The position numbers were made by a program, and so were the translations under genes. From Mesobacillus subterraneus (lineage in GTDB: Bacteria > Bacillota > Bacilli > Bacillales > Cytobacillaceae), in assembly GCF_003937825.1 (NCBI RefSeq), contig NZ_RSFW01000002.1, forward strand, positions 62,001-126,000: a DNA stretch of 64,000 bases, written 5' to 3'. The notes under the pieces were generated by a model, which saw only the letters and a list, made by a program, of their open reading frames with translations, had not been told where the DNA came from and made no database searches. Below, one piece after another: positions 41,076 to 50,116 of the stretch (the stretch's first letter is position 1; each line of letters opens with the position of its first letter).

Positions 41076-41188
41076 CCCCAGCGCCTAGCCACTCGAGTCG
41101 CTTCGGTCCGCCCAATGAAGTCAAAGAACGACTTCACTGGTCGGCCCTCCAGCGCTTGTCGGGGCTTATCGAGGCGCTTGCGCTTTTT
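41076..41188. repeat. GC-rich intergenic hairpin element
   Basis: About 113 bases bounded by AGCGCCTAG and GAGGCGCTTGCGCT, with an inner inverted repeat TGAAGTC/GACTTCA. The composition is much higher in G+C than the flanks. It resembles a dispersed repeat common between genes of Bacillaceae genomes; only this copy lies in the window. Confidence 0.65.
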
Positions 41189-41197
41189 GTTCTTGTC

Positions 41198-41383
41198 TCA
41201 TTCGTTTGGCGGATCTTCCGGGTACAATTTGCGCGCTTCCTCAATATTCGGCGAGGTGTCCAGCCTGTGGACAGTGCCTCCGGCCATGCCTTCATTGATC
41301 ATGCGATCCACATCGACATAGACCTTGTCGCGGCCCTCATATTGCACGTCTTCAGCAAATTCCCTGTTTTTCTTTTCTTTCAT
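41198..41383 (-). CDS. Conserved small acidic protein of unknown function
   Basis: 61 residues, hydrophilic and acidic, beginning MKEKKNREFAEDVQYEGRDK and ending RKLYPEDPPNE. The central DRMINEGMAGGTVH stretch looks conserved in type with other small Bacillus proteins, but I cannot name a family. AAGGAGG lies seven bases before the ATG. It is monocistronic and its 3' end touches the GC-rich repeat element. Confidence 0.7.
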   Translation of the reverse strand: MKEKKNREFAEDVQYEGRDKVYVDVDRMINEGMAGGTVHRLDTSPNIEEARKLYPEDPPNE

Positions 41384-41484
41384 GTTAGTCCTCCTTCAAG
41401 CTTTTACGCTTAGAATACCGGGGAATAGGAGAAACATACATGGAAGTTAGTTTCTTTGGATAAATCGCCTTTTAAAAAACATGT

Positions 41485-41697
41485 TTATTGATCGTAGACA
41501 TGGAAGAGCATGAGTTCATGGATTTGCGCTTTTAATTGCTCATTGAATTCATCTTCAGGTTGGCCTGAAGTCCACTCAACCTCTCCATTCCTGTGATAGA
41601 TGCCGGTATACTTCAATTTTTTAAAATAAAATGAAAAATGCCATCCGGGCATATCCCTATTCTCAAATAACGGTTTGAACTGGAAATGTGTTATCAA
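41485..41697 (-). CDS. yheE: YheE-like protein (DUF5342)
   Basis: 70-residue protein with the YheE-type sequence HFQFKPLFENRDMPGWHFSF and ending QIHELMLFHVYDQ. TTG at 41697 is chosen because CGGGAGGA lies six bases upstream and the protein then matches YheE length; the open frame to 41790 is not YheE-like. In B. subtilis yheE lies next to yheD and yheC, as here. Function unknown. Confidence 0.82.
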   Translation of the reverse strand: MITHFQFKPLFENRDMPGWHFSFYFKKLKYTGIYHRNGEVEWTSGQPEDEFNEQLKAQIHELMLFHVYDQ

Positions 41698-41844
41698 AAT
41701 CGAATCCTCCCGAAAAATAGATGTGTACTTATTATATAGTAAAAAAGACAAGATAGGGGAGAGTGCTATAAAAGGAACCAAGAAGTACAAGGGAAGGCCA
41801 TGGCGTTAATATCATTTTATATGTTATAAAAAATTTGAAGTCTT

Positions 41845-42038
41845 GTTGATTGGAGTGGAAGGTGCGCAGACTCCTCCGGAAATGCTGACGCATTTCCATC
41901 GTGCGTGGGTAAATTCTAGGAAGCTATTCAGTGTCCTGCGGGATCATCTGGCCAGGTGAGACCCCGCAGACGCCAAAGGCTGCGAGGAGGCTCAGCGCCA
42001 GACCCGCGGAAAGCGAGGAGCCTGGAACGGAAATCAAC
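41845..42038. repeat. MITE-like intergenic repeat, copy A
   Basis: 194-bp element with inverted ends GTTGATT and AATCAAC. Its inner part (GTGAGACCCCGCAG, GAGGAGGCTCAGCGCCAGAC) is repeated in the opposite orientation at 50117-50247. Compared with that copy it holds about 58 extra bases after GACTCCT. Confidence 0.85.
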
Positions 42039-42062
42039 AACCCACACTACTAAATAAGCCAC

Positions 42063-43247
42063 TTAAAACCCGGCTTTCCTGAAAAATAAATCAGTGAGGG
42101 CGGCAATCCTTTTTTCTTCAATTTTGGGCTCATCGAAGCTCATTGGCTTGGAATTGACCTCAAAGATGGCATACTCTCCGGTTTCCGTCATCCCGGCATC
42201 AAGGGAAAATTCACCAAAATAGCCTAATTCCTCAGAGAGCAATTCACCGATTTCTTTTACTACCCATGCGAAAAACTGGTCATGTCTTTCGTTTTTCACC
42301 TTTATATAAGGAAACAGCACCCCGCCGTTTGGGAGGTGGGTGGTCAAATCCTGTTTTTGGGACTGGCGGATGCCGATGCCAGTAACCTCGTAACCATCCG
42401 GTCCGTCATGGGCATGGACTCGGAAGTCGAACCTCTTTCCTTCAATAGAGGCCGGCAGGATTTCTTTTTGGGCAATGTACTCATGCTTAAGCAACTGTTT
42501 TGATTTAATCTTCCAGAATTCCTTCATGCCCGGGTAAAGGTGGCGGTGGGAATGACTTTCGAATTCAATTTGGCCATCTTTCTCCCGCAGCCGGAAAATG
42601 CCAATCCCTTTTGACGACGAAGCTGGCTTCAGATAGATTCCCGTGTGTTTCTCCAGGAAAGCTGCTAACTGAATCATTGATTTTATTTTGATGCTTTCGG
42701 GCATGAGTGTTCTTAAATGTGGATGTCTGGCAAATAACGTATACAAACGATCCTTATTGATGAAGGAAGGATTAAAGAAAGGAATTCCTAATGCGGAAAA
42801 GTAGTTCGCAGCATCGGTAAAAGCAGGAAGGTTCTCAGCCTTCCGAAAAGGCACCCGGTTGAAAACCAGATGGGGAAGCGGCGTCCTGACAGGAATCCAG
42901 CTTTTGGAATCAGGCAAATAGGTGACCCCAGTCAGGCTGTCCTTCACAAGCGTTTCAGGAGGGAAAACGACGACCATTCCATTCCGTTTGAATACTTCTG
43001 TTTGCAGCGCCTGAAATAAAGGTCCATTCCCTGAAAGGCCCCATTTTTTGCTCATCGACGTCATGATTCCGACAAGTGGGCCAATGTTGCCGTCACTTGT
43101 TCTAAAGCGGAATTGATGGCTGTCGCTCGGCACGTAACGGGACGATGCTGCCGGAATGCTCATTTTATTAAAGCCAAAGCTGATTTTCTCTTCAGCTTTG
43201 GCTTCATGCGTCCATTCCTTTGAATTGGTGTTATAGCGGAGGATCAT
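42063..43247 (-). CDS. yheC: YheC-type ATP-grasp endospore coat-associated protein
   Basis: 394 residues. The C-terminal two thirds form an ATP-grasp fold: GIYLKPASSSKGIGIFRL (nucleotide lysine and glycine loop), RFDFRVHAH, then FGEFSLDAGMTETGEYAIFEVNSKP with the metal-binding Asp/Glu/Asn set. The N-terminal domain (VGIMTSMSKK) is common to the YheC/YheD family. Proteins of this family are annotated as endospore coat-associated; the ligated substrate is unknown. ATGA overlap with the preceding gene shows coupling. It is the last of four such genes. Confidence 0.85.
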   Translation of the reverse strand: MILRYNTNSKEWTHEAKAEEKISFGFNKMSIPAASSRYVPSDSHQFRFRTSDGNIGPLVGIMTSMSKKWGLSGNGPLFQALQTEVFKRNGMVVVFPPETLVKDSLTGVTYLPDSKSWIPVRTPLPHLVFNRVPFRKAENLPAFTDAANYFSALGIPFFNPSFINKDRLYTLFARHPHLRTLMPESIKIKSMIQLAAFLEKHTGIYLKPASSSKGIGIFRLREKDGQIEFESHSHRHLYPGMKEFWKIKSKQLLKHEYIAQKEILPASIEGKRFDFRVHAHDGPDGYEVTGIGIRQSQKQDLTTHLPNGGVLFPYIKVKNERHDQFFAWVVKEIGELLSEELGYFGEFSLDAGMTETGEYAIFEVNSKPMSFDEPKIEEKRIAALTDLFFRKAGF

Positions 43248-44611
43248 TTGAAGATATCCTCTGGCGCCGTAATCGCTTTTTCAGCAAGGAAAATCCCGAA
43301 CGAAAGGGATAGTTTGCGGGTAAGCAAATCGAAGTTCTTAAGCTTTGGGTGCTTGAAAATCGATCGGCCCGGTTTGGAATTGGCTTCGAATAGCCAAACC
43401 TTACCGGACTTATCTATGCCCAAATCAAACCCGATTTCCCCGATGATCCCTTCCATATTCTTTTCCAAAATGGAACTAAGAAGCAGGGAAACATCGCACA
43501 GTTCTTTTTCAATCCGTTCCCGTTCATTCTGATCTTCAAATAATTCATCAAGCGATTTGACAACTCCTCCATTGTTCACATGTGTCGTGACGCTGCCCTG
43601 GCCCGCTATCTTCGCCGCAATTGCTGCTACCTGCCATTCTCCATACTCATCTTTATTAGTGTGCACCCGAAAATCAATCAGCCTTTTCTCAGATCTCAAT
43701 AAGCTGATTCCCTGCTGGACAATCATTTGTGATAGGTTGCGCTTGTGGAAAATCTTCTTCACCAGTTTTTCAAGAGTGTCAAACTTCGTTAGTTTGTTGT
43801 TGCCCTCCTGATCGCGGTAACGACAGTAATAATCACCGTTATGCTTATCGTAGAGGATCTGGTGGATACCGAGACCCAGGCTCCCATTCGCAGGCTTTAC
43901 ATAGACGTTCCCGTAACTGGAGAGCATTCTTTCAATCACGGAGAAAGAAGAAAACTCGTGGGTCTCCGGCAGGTATTCGGCAGCGCGGTCGTCCTGCTGC
44001 AGCCGTTCAAAAACGTCCAGCTTGCTGAAAAAGCCGGGATTGTACCATGGAATCAAGTAATCTGTCTGCATCCTCGCTTTCAGATCGCGGAGCTCCGCTT
44101 TTCTTTCTGTTCGCCTGTTTGGCAGTCGATCATAGACAACATTAGGAAATGGTACTTTGATGGTTTTCCAGCCTCCATCAACAAAGAAGTAGCCATCAAT
44201 CAATCCTTGGTCCCAATCAATATGCTCCTCGCCGAATACAAAGGGAAGGGCCCCGACGGATTTGTTTACTGAAAGCAGCTTCGCGAAAAACATCGATCTT
44301 TCCCCAATCGGCCTGAATGGATACGGAGTGAACCCGGATGTAAGGATGCCGATCAGCGGCCCGATGAATAAGGTTTGCTGGTCAATAAAAACATGCAGGG
44401 GAGCCGGCAATTCCGGCATCGACAATTCCTTCTGGACGTCATCGCTCAGGACTATGACGTTCCGCCCTTTAGGGTGAGGAGCGCACGTAACATCAAGTAC
44501 CTTATTGCCGAACGCTATTCTTGTAATATCCTTGCTATTCGGAAGATCTGCAGGGATGAAAACAACCTGCTTGGAATGGTCGATGAATTCAATGGGATAT
44601 TTTTTTCTCAT
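43244..44611 (-). CDS. yheD: YheD-type ATP-grasp endospore coat-associated protein
   Basis: 455 residues, close to B. subtilis YheD (about 453). An N-terminal all-beta segment (about 1-75) is specific to YheD-type members. It is followed by the shared domain (IGPLIGILTSGF) and ATP-grasp: VYVKPANGSLGLGIHQI, RLIDFRVHTNKDEYGEW and IGEIGFDLGIDKSGKVWLFE then ANSKPG. All expected ATP/metal residues appear present. ATGA overlaps join it to the genes on both sides. The substrate is unknown. Confidence 0.87.
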   Translation of the reverse strand: MRKKYPIEFIDHSKQVVFIPADLPNSKDITRIAFGNKVLDVTCAPHPKGRNVIVLSDDVQKELSMPELPAPLHVFIDQQTLFIGPLIGILTSGFTPYPFRPIGERSMFFAKLLSVNKSVGALPFVFGEEHIDWDQGLIDGYFFVDGGWKTIKVPFPNVVYDRLPNRRTERKAELRDLKARMQTDYLIPWYNPGFFSKLDVFERLQQDDRAAEYLPETHEFSSFSVIERMLSSYGNVYVKPANGSLGLGIHQILYDKHNGDYYCRYRDQEGNNKLTKFDTLEKLVKKIFHKRNLSQMIVQQGISLLRSEKRLIDFRVHTNKDEYGEWQVAAIAAKIAGQGSVTTHVNNGGVVKSLDELFEDQNERERIEKELCDVSLLLSSILEKNMEGIIGEIGFDLGIDKSGKVWLFEANSKPGRSIFKHPKLKNFDLLTRKLSLSFGIFLAEKAITAPEDIFK

Positions 44612-45693
44612 AAGTGCTGTTCCTCTCTTTCTGTCAGATTTTCGGAAAGCAGCCTGGCGTAATCCAGCGGTGCTGTATAAAGAATGTCCTTTAAGGCTGG
44701 GTTAGCGGCGACAATGACTTTCCTGCCTGGCTTTGAATTCGTGTCCAGCACCCATAGTGCATGATCATTTGAAACACCGATATCCACGCCAAGTTCAAAA
44801 AGCAGAGGGAAGGCAGCTTCAAGGATCGCTGGAAGTTTTAAAATGATGTCATCAAGCTCTTGTAAAATGAATTTTTTCGTGCGGGGTTCGAGCGTATCGA
44901 TATATTCTTCAACAGCAATGATTTCTCCGCCTGCACTTAAATTGGATAATATCCCATCCTTGCTGCCCCTGCGGATCCCTTTGCCCCTGAGAGTCCAGCT
45001 TCCTGTATGGTCTTTTTGCAGGAGCAGTCTTATATCGAACGGGCATCCTTTTGAATCTCTCAAATTCAGGTAAGGCTGGAGCAAATACTCACTTTTGCTG
45101 AACAGCCTGTCGAGCCAGGCTTCCATTTCCATTGCGGTGCTGAAGGATTTGCTGGCCAGTTTGCCTCCATGGTCAGCTGCAATTGCGTAATCCTTCCCTT
45201 TTTTTTCAATGCTGTAAATCCCGGCACCGCCTGAACCGAACACAGGCTTTAGAATCGCCTTTTTCCACTTATTCAACTGGGCTGTCACCATTTTTCCGTT
45301 ATCTGCAGGAAATGTGGCCGGAATATAAGGGGAAAGTTCAGAATTTGCCAGTACATCATAAATAGCGCGCTTATTTGGCAGGCCGCTTCCAAGGAAAGTG
45401 ATGTCCCGCCTGCTCTTAAGCCACTTCACAATGGCCATGGATTGTTTTGAAGCAAGGTCATTTGTATAAAAGCAACGGTCATAAACTATTTTCGGGAGCG
45501 GAAATTCAGTATCTTCCCATAGATCTTTTTCATGGTTGAAGCGTTTTCCCGTGACCATTTCGGTCAGCGGGTGGATCTTGGCCGGTGCGAATCGATAACA
45601 GGTGAACAAATCTGGATTCGCACGCCTGGCAATCTCGGTAAAATAGGAAAGCTCACTTTTTAAGGAAAGTGACATCATTCCAAATGAAATCAT
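44608..45693 (-). CDS. YheC/YheD-family ATP-grasp protein, third paralogue
   Basis: About 361 residues. ATP-grasp motifs: KKAILKPVFGSGGAGIYSIE, CPFDIRLLLQKDHTGSWTLR and LGVDIGVSNDHALWVLDTNS then KPG. The position usually reading ExNSKPG is DTNSKPG, a small change in the metal-binding triad. ATG at 45693 follows AAGGAGA; the frame open to 45738 overlaps the upstream gene and is not family-like. Paralogue of its neighbours, same operon. Confidence 0.82.
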   Translation of the reverse strand: MISFGMMSLSLKSELSYFTEIARRANPDLFTCYRFAPAKIHPLTEMVTGKRFNHEKDLWEDTEFPLPKIVYDRCFYTNDLASKQSMAIVKWLKSRRDITFLGSGLPNKRAIYDVLANSELSPYIPATFPADNGKMVTAQLNKWKKAILKPVFGSGGAGIYSIEKKGKDYAIAADHGGKLASKSFSTAMEMEAWLDRLFSKSEYLLQPYLNLRDSKGCPFDIRLLLQKDHTGSWTLRGKGIRRGSKDGILSNLSAGGEIIAVEEYIDTLEPRTKKFILQELDDIILKLPAILEAAFPLLFELGVDIGVSNDHALWVLDTNSKPGRKVIVAANPALKDILYTAPLDYARLLSENLTEREEQHL

Positions 45694-45713
45694 AAGCATT
45701 CTCCTTCGGGACT

Positions 45714-46817
45714 TTACAGCTTGCAAAGTCCATAGCAATGGTCAATGATGGCCTTTGTTGATGGCCTGATCTTCATTCCGCGCTCTTCAAAGTTTTTAGA
45801 GGGCTTGGAGTTGGCTTCAATCAGCCAAAGATTTCCCTTAATGTCAACACCAATATCAATGCCAAGCTCTCCGGTCAGCCCCTCTGCATTTCGGCCGATG
45901 GCTTCTGCTGTTTCCAGAGCCAATTCCCTCATCAGTGACAATTGCTGTCTGGCCTGTTCTTTTCCAAAAATCAGGCTGAGTGTCTGAATCGGCTTCATGA
46001 CTTCACCGCCGCGAGCGATATTGGAAACGAATAATTGTTCAGCTGAAACCCTGGCGACGATGGAGGTTACCTTCCAGAATTGCTGGGCATTTTTATGGCA
46101 AAGGATCCTAAAGTCCATCCTTCTTCCATTTAGTTCTGACAGCTTTAATCCTTGCTGGATGATGCACATGCGGTTTTCGGTAAGGGGAGCAATGGCACGA
46201 GCCAAATCTCCGGCATTTTTATAGGCGGGAAGCTCCTTTGCAGAAAGGGAGGACAATGAAGCCTGGATCATTCCCTCATCCTGGACTACCTGGATGATAT
46301 TCCTGCCCTGGCTCCCGTGGACGGGTTTGATATACAACTCATCGTGCATCCCAAGCATGCTTGCAAGAACTTGCTCATGATAAAGATGTGTTTCAGGAAT
46401 GAACGGATGCAGATGCTCCTCGTTCAATAAAAACTCATGGATTTCCCATTTGGAAAGAAAGCGGTGGTTAAATAACTTTATTCCCATTGAATCCAATTTA
46501 TTTTGAAATCCCTTAAATCCCTTGCTTATTTCAGTCCGGCGGGATGAAATCCGGTTATAGATCACGGCTGGCAGGGGAAGGAATCCTTTCTTCCATTCAT
46601 CATCATCGCCATCGTAATAAAAGCCTTCGACACCTTCCTCAGAAAAGCCCTTCATTGAAAAAACATAAAAGCTTCCACCCAACTCTGAGATTCCCTGGTG
46701 AAGCTCTTCGCAAAAGGAGTGGACTTTGCCGAAGTCCGGTCCGTTGTCTTCTTTTATTTCAGTCAGCAAAGCGATGACAGGGCTGATTGTTTGGCCTTGC
46801 GATTTTGCTGGCTTCAT
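45714..46817 (-). CDS. YheC/YheD-family ATP-grasp protein, first in operon
   Basis: 367 residues. Motifs: ELYIKPVHGSQGRNIIQV, RRMDFRILCHKNAQQFWKV and GELGIDIGVDIKGNLWLIEA then NSKPSKNFE. The nucleotide-binding lysine, metal-binding acidic residues and NSKP are kept. ATG follows GAGGAGAAG. It opens a four-gene unit of related ATP-grasp genes, 20 bases before the next; B. subtilis has only two (yheC, yheD) at the matching place. Confidence 0.83.
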   Translation of the reverse strand: MKPAKSQGQTISPVIALLTEIKEDNGPDFGKVHSFCEELHQGISELGGSFYVFSMKGFSEEGVEGFYYDGDDDEWKKGFLPLPAVIYNRISSRRTEISKGFKGFQNKLDSMGIKLFNHRFLSKWEIHEFLLNEEHLHPFIPETHLYHEQVLASMLGMHDELYIKPVHGSQGRNIIQVVQDEGMIQASLSSLSAKELPAYKNAGDLARAIAPLTENRMCIIQQGLKLSELNGRRMDFRILCHKNAQQFWKVTSIVARVSAEQLFVSNIARGGEVMKPIQTLSLIFGKEQARQQLSLMRELALETAEAIGRNAEGLTGELGIDIGVDIKGNLWLIEANSKPSKNFEERGMKIRPSTKAIIDHCYGLCKL

Positions 46818-46950
46818 AGCTTCTCCTCATTTTCTAATTAGCTGTCAGTCGATTTTTAAAATAGGCAAACACACATAGTGCATATTATGAATAGATTCAG
46901 TTATTGGTGATTTTTGAAGAGAAAAGCGTGCAGAGACAGCTTTCGAACTT

Positions 46951-46980
46951 TTGGCAAATGGGTGCATAGTTTGTTATAGT
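46951..46980 (+). promoter_or_regulatory. Sigma-A-type promoter of yheA
   Basis: TTGGCA (46951-46956) and TATAGT (46975-46980) with 18-base spacing, 36 bases before the start. Confidence 0.6.
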
Positions 46981-47015
46981 GGTATGGAGCGTTTAACGGA
47001 GAAGGAGTGATTTAC

Positions 47016-47372
47016 ATGGCAGTCAATATTTATGACTCAGCTTATGAACTTGAAAAGGCAGTAAGAAACAGTGCGGAATACACCAACTTGAAAAACCTTT
47101 ATGATGCTGTGAACAGTGATGAATCAGCAAGACAGATGTTTGAGAGCTTCCGAAACATCCAGTTGCAGCTGCAGGAAAAGCAGATGACTGGACAGGAAAT
47201 CACACAGGAAGAAGTCGAGCAGGCTCAAAAAACAGTTGCTCTTGTACAGCAGCATGAATTGATTTCAAAGCTGATGGAAGCAGAGCAAAGGATGAGCATG
47301 GTCATTGGCGAGCTTAACCAGATCATCATGAAGCCGCTTGAGGAATTATACGGCAATCCAAACCAGCAATAA
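47016..47372 (+). CDS. yheA: YlbF/YmcA-family protein YheA
   Basis: 118 residues, all helical, of the YlbF/YmcA/YheA (UPF0342) family. The sequence AVNIYDSAYELEKAVRNSAE and QLQEKQMTGQEITQEEVEQA is typical. YheA itself has no firm function; paralogues YlbF and YmcA help RNase Y and development. ATG at 47016 follows GAAGGAGTG. It is divergent from the ATP-grasp operon, as in B. subtilis. Confidence 0.92.
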   Translation: MAVNIYDSAYELEKAVRNSAEYTNLKNLYDAVNSDESARQMFESFRNIQLQLQEKQMTGQEITQEEVEQAQKTVALVQQHELISKLMEAEQRMSMVIGELNQIIMKPLEELYGNPNQQ

Positions 47373-47384
47373 TAGAGTTTACAG

Positions 47385-47413
47385 AAATCCCGGCATCCTG
47401 CCGGGATTTTTCC
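47385..47413 (+). terminator. Terminator after yheA
   Basis: AAATCCCGGCA/TGCCGGGATTT stem with a T-run. Confidence 0.9.
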
Positions 47414-47511
47414 ATTCAGGGAACTGTTGACCGCGCTCCTGTTCTATTCTTTCGGTTTCTATCATACAAGTTAAATAAGGACAAAAACACCGAAGAAATG
47501 GGGGCAAAAAA

Positions 47512-48384
47512 ATGATTTACCGTCTTCTTGCGCTAAATGTTGATGGAACAATTCTCCAATCAAATGGAAGGCTCCATAAATCAACAAGGGATGCTATCGA
47601 GTACGTACAGCAAAAAGGGGTGTACGTGACTCTAGTAACTTCCAGGAGTTTTCCATCCGCCAAAAAAGTGGCAAAAGCGCTGAAAATAAATTCTTTGCTT
47701 GTAACACACCTTGGTTCCTATATTTCGAATGACCTTCGCAGTGATCCTGTCTACGAGAAACGGATTCCGGAGGACGTAACATTCCAGCTAGTAAGGTTCC
47801 TGGAAAGCTTCCCATGCCAGATCCGGCTTGTCCATGAGAAGTTTTCGCTCGCCAATAAATATAAATTGAACCATAACCTGCTGGCTAAAACTGTGTTCAC
47901 TTCGGGAGACCCGATTTTCTACTCACAGCAATTTACCGATTCCGTAAGTGAAACACTGGTCAGCGATCCCGTCTCTCCTCCTAAAATAGAAGTCTATTTC
48001 GAATATGAGGAAGATTTGGCGGATGCCCAGCAGGCGATTAAGGGGATGTTCTCGGAAGTGTCCCTATCCAAGCTGAATGACTACAGGCTCGATATCATGC
48101 CAGAGGGAGTATCAAAGCTGAGCGGACTGATCCATCTTGGTCAACACCTCGGCATCCCTTTAAAGGAGATGGTTGCCATTGGCGATGGCAATGACGATAT
48201 CGATATGATTGAAGCATGCGGGCTTGGCGTTGCAATGGGCAATGCCTCCAATGATGTGAAAATGGCAGCCGACTGGGTAACACGCTCAAACAACCAGCAT
48301 GGTGTCAGCTACATGGTCAAAGAACACTTCCGCAAGCAGCAGCCAATCGAATTCCTGAGGAAGATGAATATTATTAAAATGTAA
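47512..48384 (+). CDS. yhaX: Cof-type HAD-superfamily protein YhaX
   Basis: 290 residues with HAD Cof-type layout. Motif I reads LNVDGTIL: the nucleophilic Asp of DxDGT is replaced by Asn, so ordinary phosphatase activity is doubtful. Motif II (VTSRSF), the motif III lysine region and motif IV (GDGNDDIDMIEACGLGVAMG) are kept. Neighbourhood (yheA before, hemZ after) and wording match YhaX, a stress/sporulation-linked protein in B. subtilis. The ATG is preceded by GAAATGGGGGC, a moderate ribosome site. Confidence 0.85.
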   Translation: MIYRLLALNVDGTILQSNGRLHKSTRDAIEYVQQKGVYVTLVTSRSFPSAKKVAKALKINSLLVTHLGSYISNDLRSDPVYEKRIPEDVTFQLVRFLESFPCQIRLVHEKFSLANKYKLNHNLLAKTVFTSGDPIFYSQQFTDSVSETLVSDPVSPPKIEVYFEYEEDLADAQQAIKGMFSEVSLSKLNDYRLDIMPEGVSKLSGLIHLGQHLGIPLKEMVAIGDGNDDIDMIEACGLGVAMGNASNDVKMAADWVTRSNNQHGVSYMVKEHFRKQQPIEFLRKMNIIKM

Positions 48385-48391
48385 AAAACAG

Positions 48392-48427
48392 AAGCATGCC
48401 TGTGTAAATCATCGGCGTGCTTTTTTC
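48392..48427 (+). terminator. Terminator after yhaX
   Basis: AAGCATGCC/GGCGTGCTT stem followed by TTTTT. Confidence 0.8.
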
Positions 48428-48522
48428 GTCCGGAAAAATGGTAGCTTTTGCACTGTCTTGACCGGAGAATCCAACTTCTATTACACTTATTGAAGCATGT
48501 TTAAATGAAAAGGTGATAATTC

Positions 48523-50031
48523 ATGAGAATTTATATAAAAGGAATAGAGGATGACAGGTTCCAGCGTCCTTTGGAGTTAATCGCGAATTTGTTCTTTGAG
48601 GAATCTGAGGTCGTATTAGGCGAAAAAGATTTTGACGCCGATGCGGCGATTGTTTTCAAAATTGGCGTGAAGGGCTCAATCCTTGTGGAAGCATCCTTAA
48701 CTGCGAAAGACGGTTCGGTTTTTTCAGCAATGGCTGAGAAGGAAATGCCTGAAGGGCTAACTGAAAAAGAAGAAGTAAAGCAGCTGAAAACGGTTGTATC
48801 CAGGGCTTATTTGCAGGTTCTTCAGGATTGGACAGGCATCATCCAAAAGTGGGGGATCCTCACGGGTGTCCGCCCTACAAAGCTTCTTCATAAAAAGCTC
48901 CGCGAAGGTATGGAACAGGGAGCTGCACATAGAGAGCTGAAGGAACAATACCTGATTTCAGATGGAAAAATCCAATTGATGCAGCAAATCGTGGATCGCC
49001 AGCTGGCCGTCCTGCCGGATCTATACGACTTGAAAAATGGCGTCAGCATTTATATCGGCATCCCTTTTTGCCCAACCAAGTGTGCGTACTGCACATTCCC
49101 GGCCTATGCGATCAACGGGAGGCAGGGATCCGTCGATTCCTTCCTTGGCGGCCTTCATTATGAAATACGGAAAATTGGTGACTGGCTGAAGAGGAATGAT
49201 CTAAAAATTACCACGGTCTATTATGGCGGGGGGACACCGACTTCGATTACCGCAGAAGAAATGGACATGCTGTATGAAGAGGTCTATCAATCCTTCCCGG
49301 ATGTGGAAAACATCAGGGAAGTAACCGTCGAAGCAGGAAGGCCTGACACAATCACACCTGAAAAACTGGAAGTGCTGAAAAAGTGGAACATCGACCGGAT
49401 TTCCATCAACCCACAATCCTATATCCAGGAAACCTTGAAGGCAATCGGCCGCCATCACACGGTGGAAGAAACAATTGAAAAATTCCACCTTGCCCGCGAA
49501 ATGGGTATGAACAATATTAATATGGACTTGATCATCGGCCTTCCAGGTGAAGGAACAGAGGAATTCGCCCATACATTGGCGGAAAGGGAAAAATTGATGC
49601 CAGAGTCCTTGACCGTCCATACATTGTCATTCAAGCGCGCTTCCGAAATGACAAGGAATAAGGCTAAATACAAAGTCGCTGACCGCGGCGAAATCGAGAA
49701 AATGATGAATATGGCTGAGGATTGGACAAAGGAAAACAACTATGTCCCATACTACCTGTACAGACAAAAAAATATTCTTGGCAACCTAGAGAATGTCGGC
49801 TACGCATTTCCTGAACAGGAAAGCTTGTACAATATCATTATCATGGAAGAGCAACAGACCATCATCGGCCTGGGCTGCGGCGCATCAAGCAAATTCATCG
49901 ATCCGGAAACAGGCGTGATCACCCAATTCGCCAATCCAAAGGATCCAAAGTCATATAACGATAACTTCGAAGAATACGCCGATAAAAAAATCGAAATCCT
50001 CGATTCCCTATTCAATAAAGCAAAGATTTAA
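48523..50031 (+). CDS. hemZ: Coproporphyrinogen III oxidase-like radical SAM protein HemZ
   Basis: 502 residues. An N-terminal domain of about 160 residues precedes the radical SAM barrel with CPTKCAYC (CxxxCxxC) and GGGTPTSITAEEMD, IDRISINPQSYIQETLKAIG and MDLIIGLPGEGTEEF. It matches HemZ, the anaerobically induced oxygen-independent coproporphyrinogen dehydrogenase of Bacillus. It should convert coproporphyrinogen III to its oxidised product with SAM under low oxygen. AAAAGGTGATAATTC precedes the ATG. Hairpin terminator downstream. Confidence 0.93.
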   Translation: MRIYIKGIEDDRFQRPLELIANLFFEESEVVLGEKDFDADAAIVFKIGVKGSILVEASLTAKDGSVFSAMAEKEMPEGLTEKEEVKQLKTVVSRAYLQVLQDWTGIIQKWGILTGVRPTKLLHKKLREGMEQGAAHRELKEQYLISDGKIQLMQQIVDRQLAVLPDLYDLKNGVSIYIGIPFCPTKCAYCTFPAYAINGRQGSVDSFLGGLHYEIRKIGDWLKRNDLKITTVYYGGGTPTSITAEEMDMLYEEVYQSFPDVENIREVTVEAGRPDTITPEKLEVLKKWNIDRISINPQSYIQETLKAIGRHHTVEETIEKFHLAREMGMNNINMDLIIGLPGEGTEEFAHTLAEREKLMPESLTVHTLSFKRASEMTRNKAKYKVADRGEIEKMMNMAEDWTKENNYVPYYLYRQKNILGNLENVGYAFPEQESLYNIIIMEEQQTIIGLGCGASSKFIDPETGVITQFANPKDPKSYNDNFEEYADKKIEILDSLFNKAKI

Positions 50032-50044
50032 ACTTAGAAAGCTA

Positions 50045-50090
50045 AAGACTGTAGACAATCTCTGTGGAAATAGAGTTTGTTTACAGTCTT
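50045..50090 (+). terminator. Terminator after hemZ
   Basis: AAGACTGTA pairs with TACAGTCTT around an inner A/T-rich stem; a short T-run follows. Confidence 0.65.
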
Positions 50091-50116
50091 ATTTTGTTTG
50101 TAGGGGGAATGGTGAG

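Noticed and set aside
41042-41413. 123-codon plus-strand frame over the GC-rich repeat
   Set aside because: Runs through the repeat and antisense to the better-supported 61-residue gene.
43841-44272. 143-codon plus-strand frame opposite yheD
   Set aside because: Antisense shadow of the ATP-grasp gene with no ribosome site.
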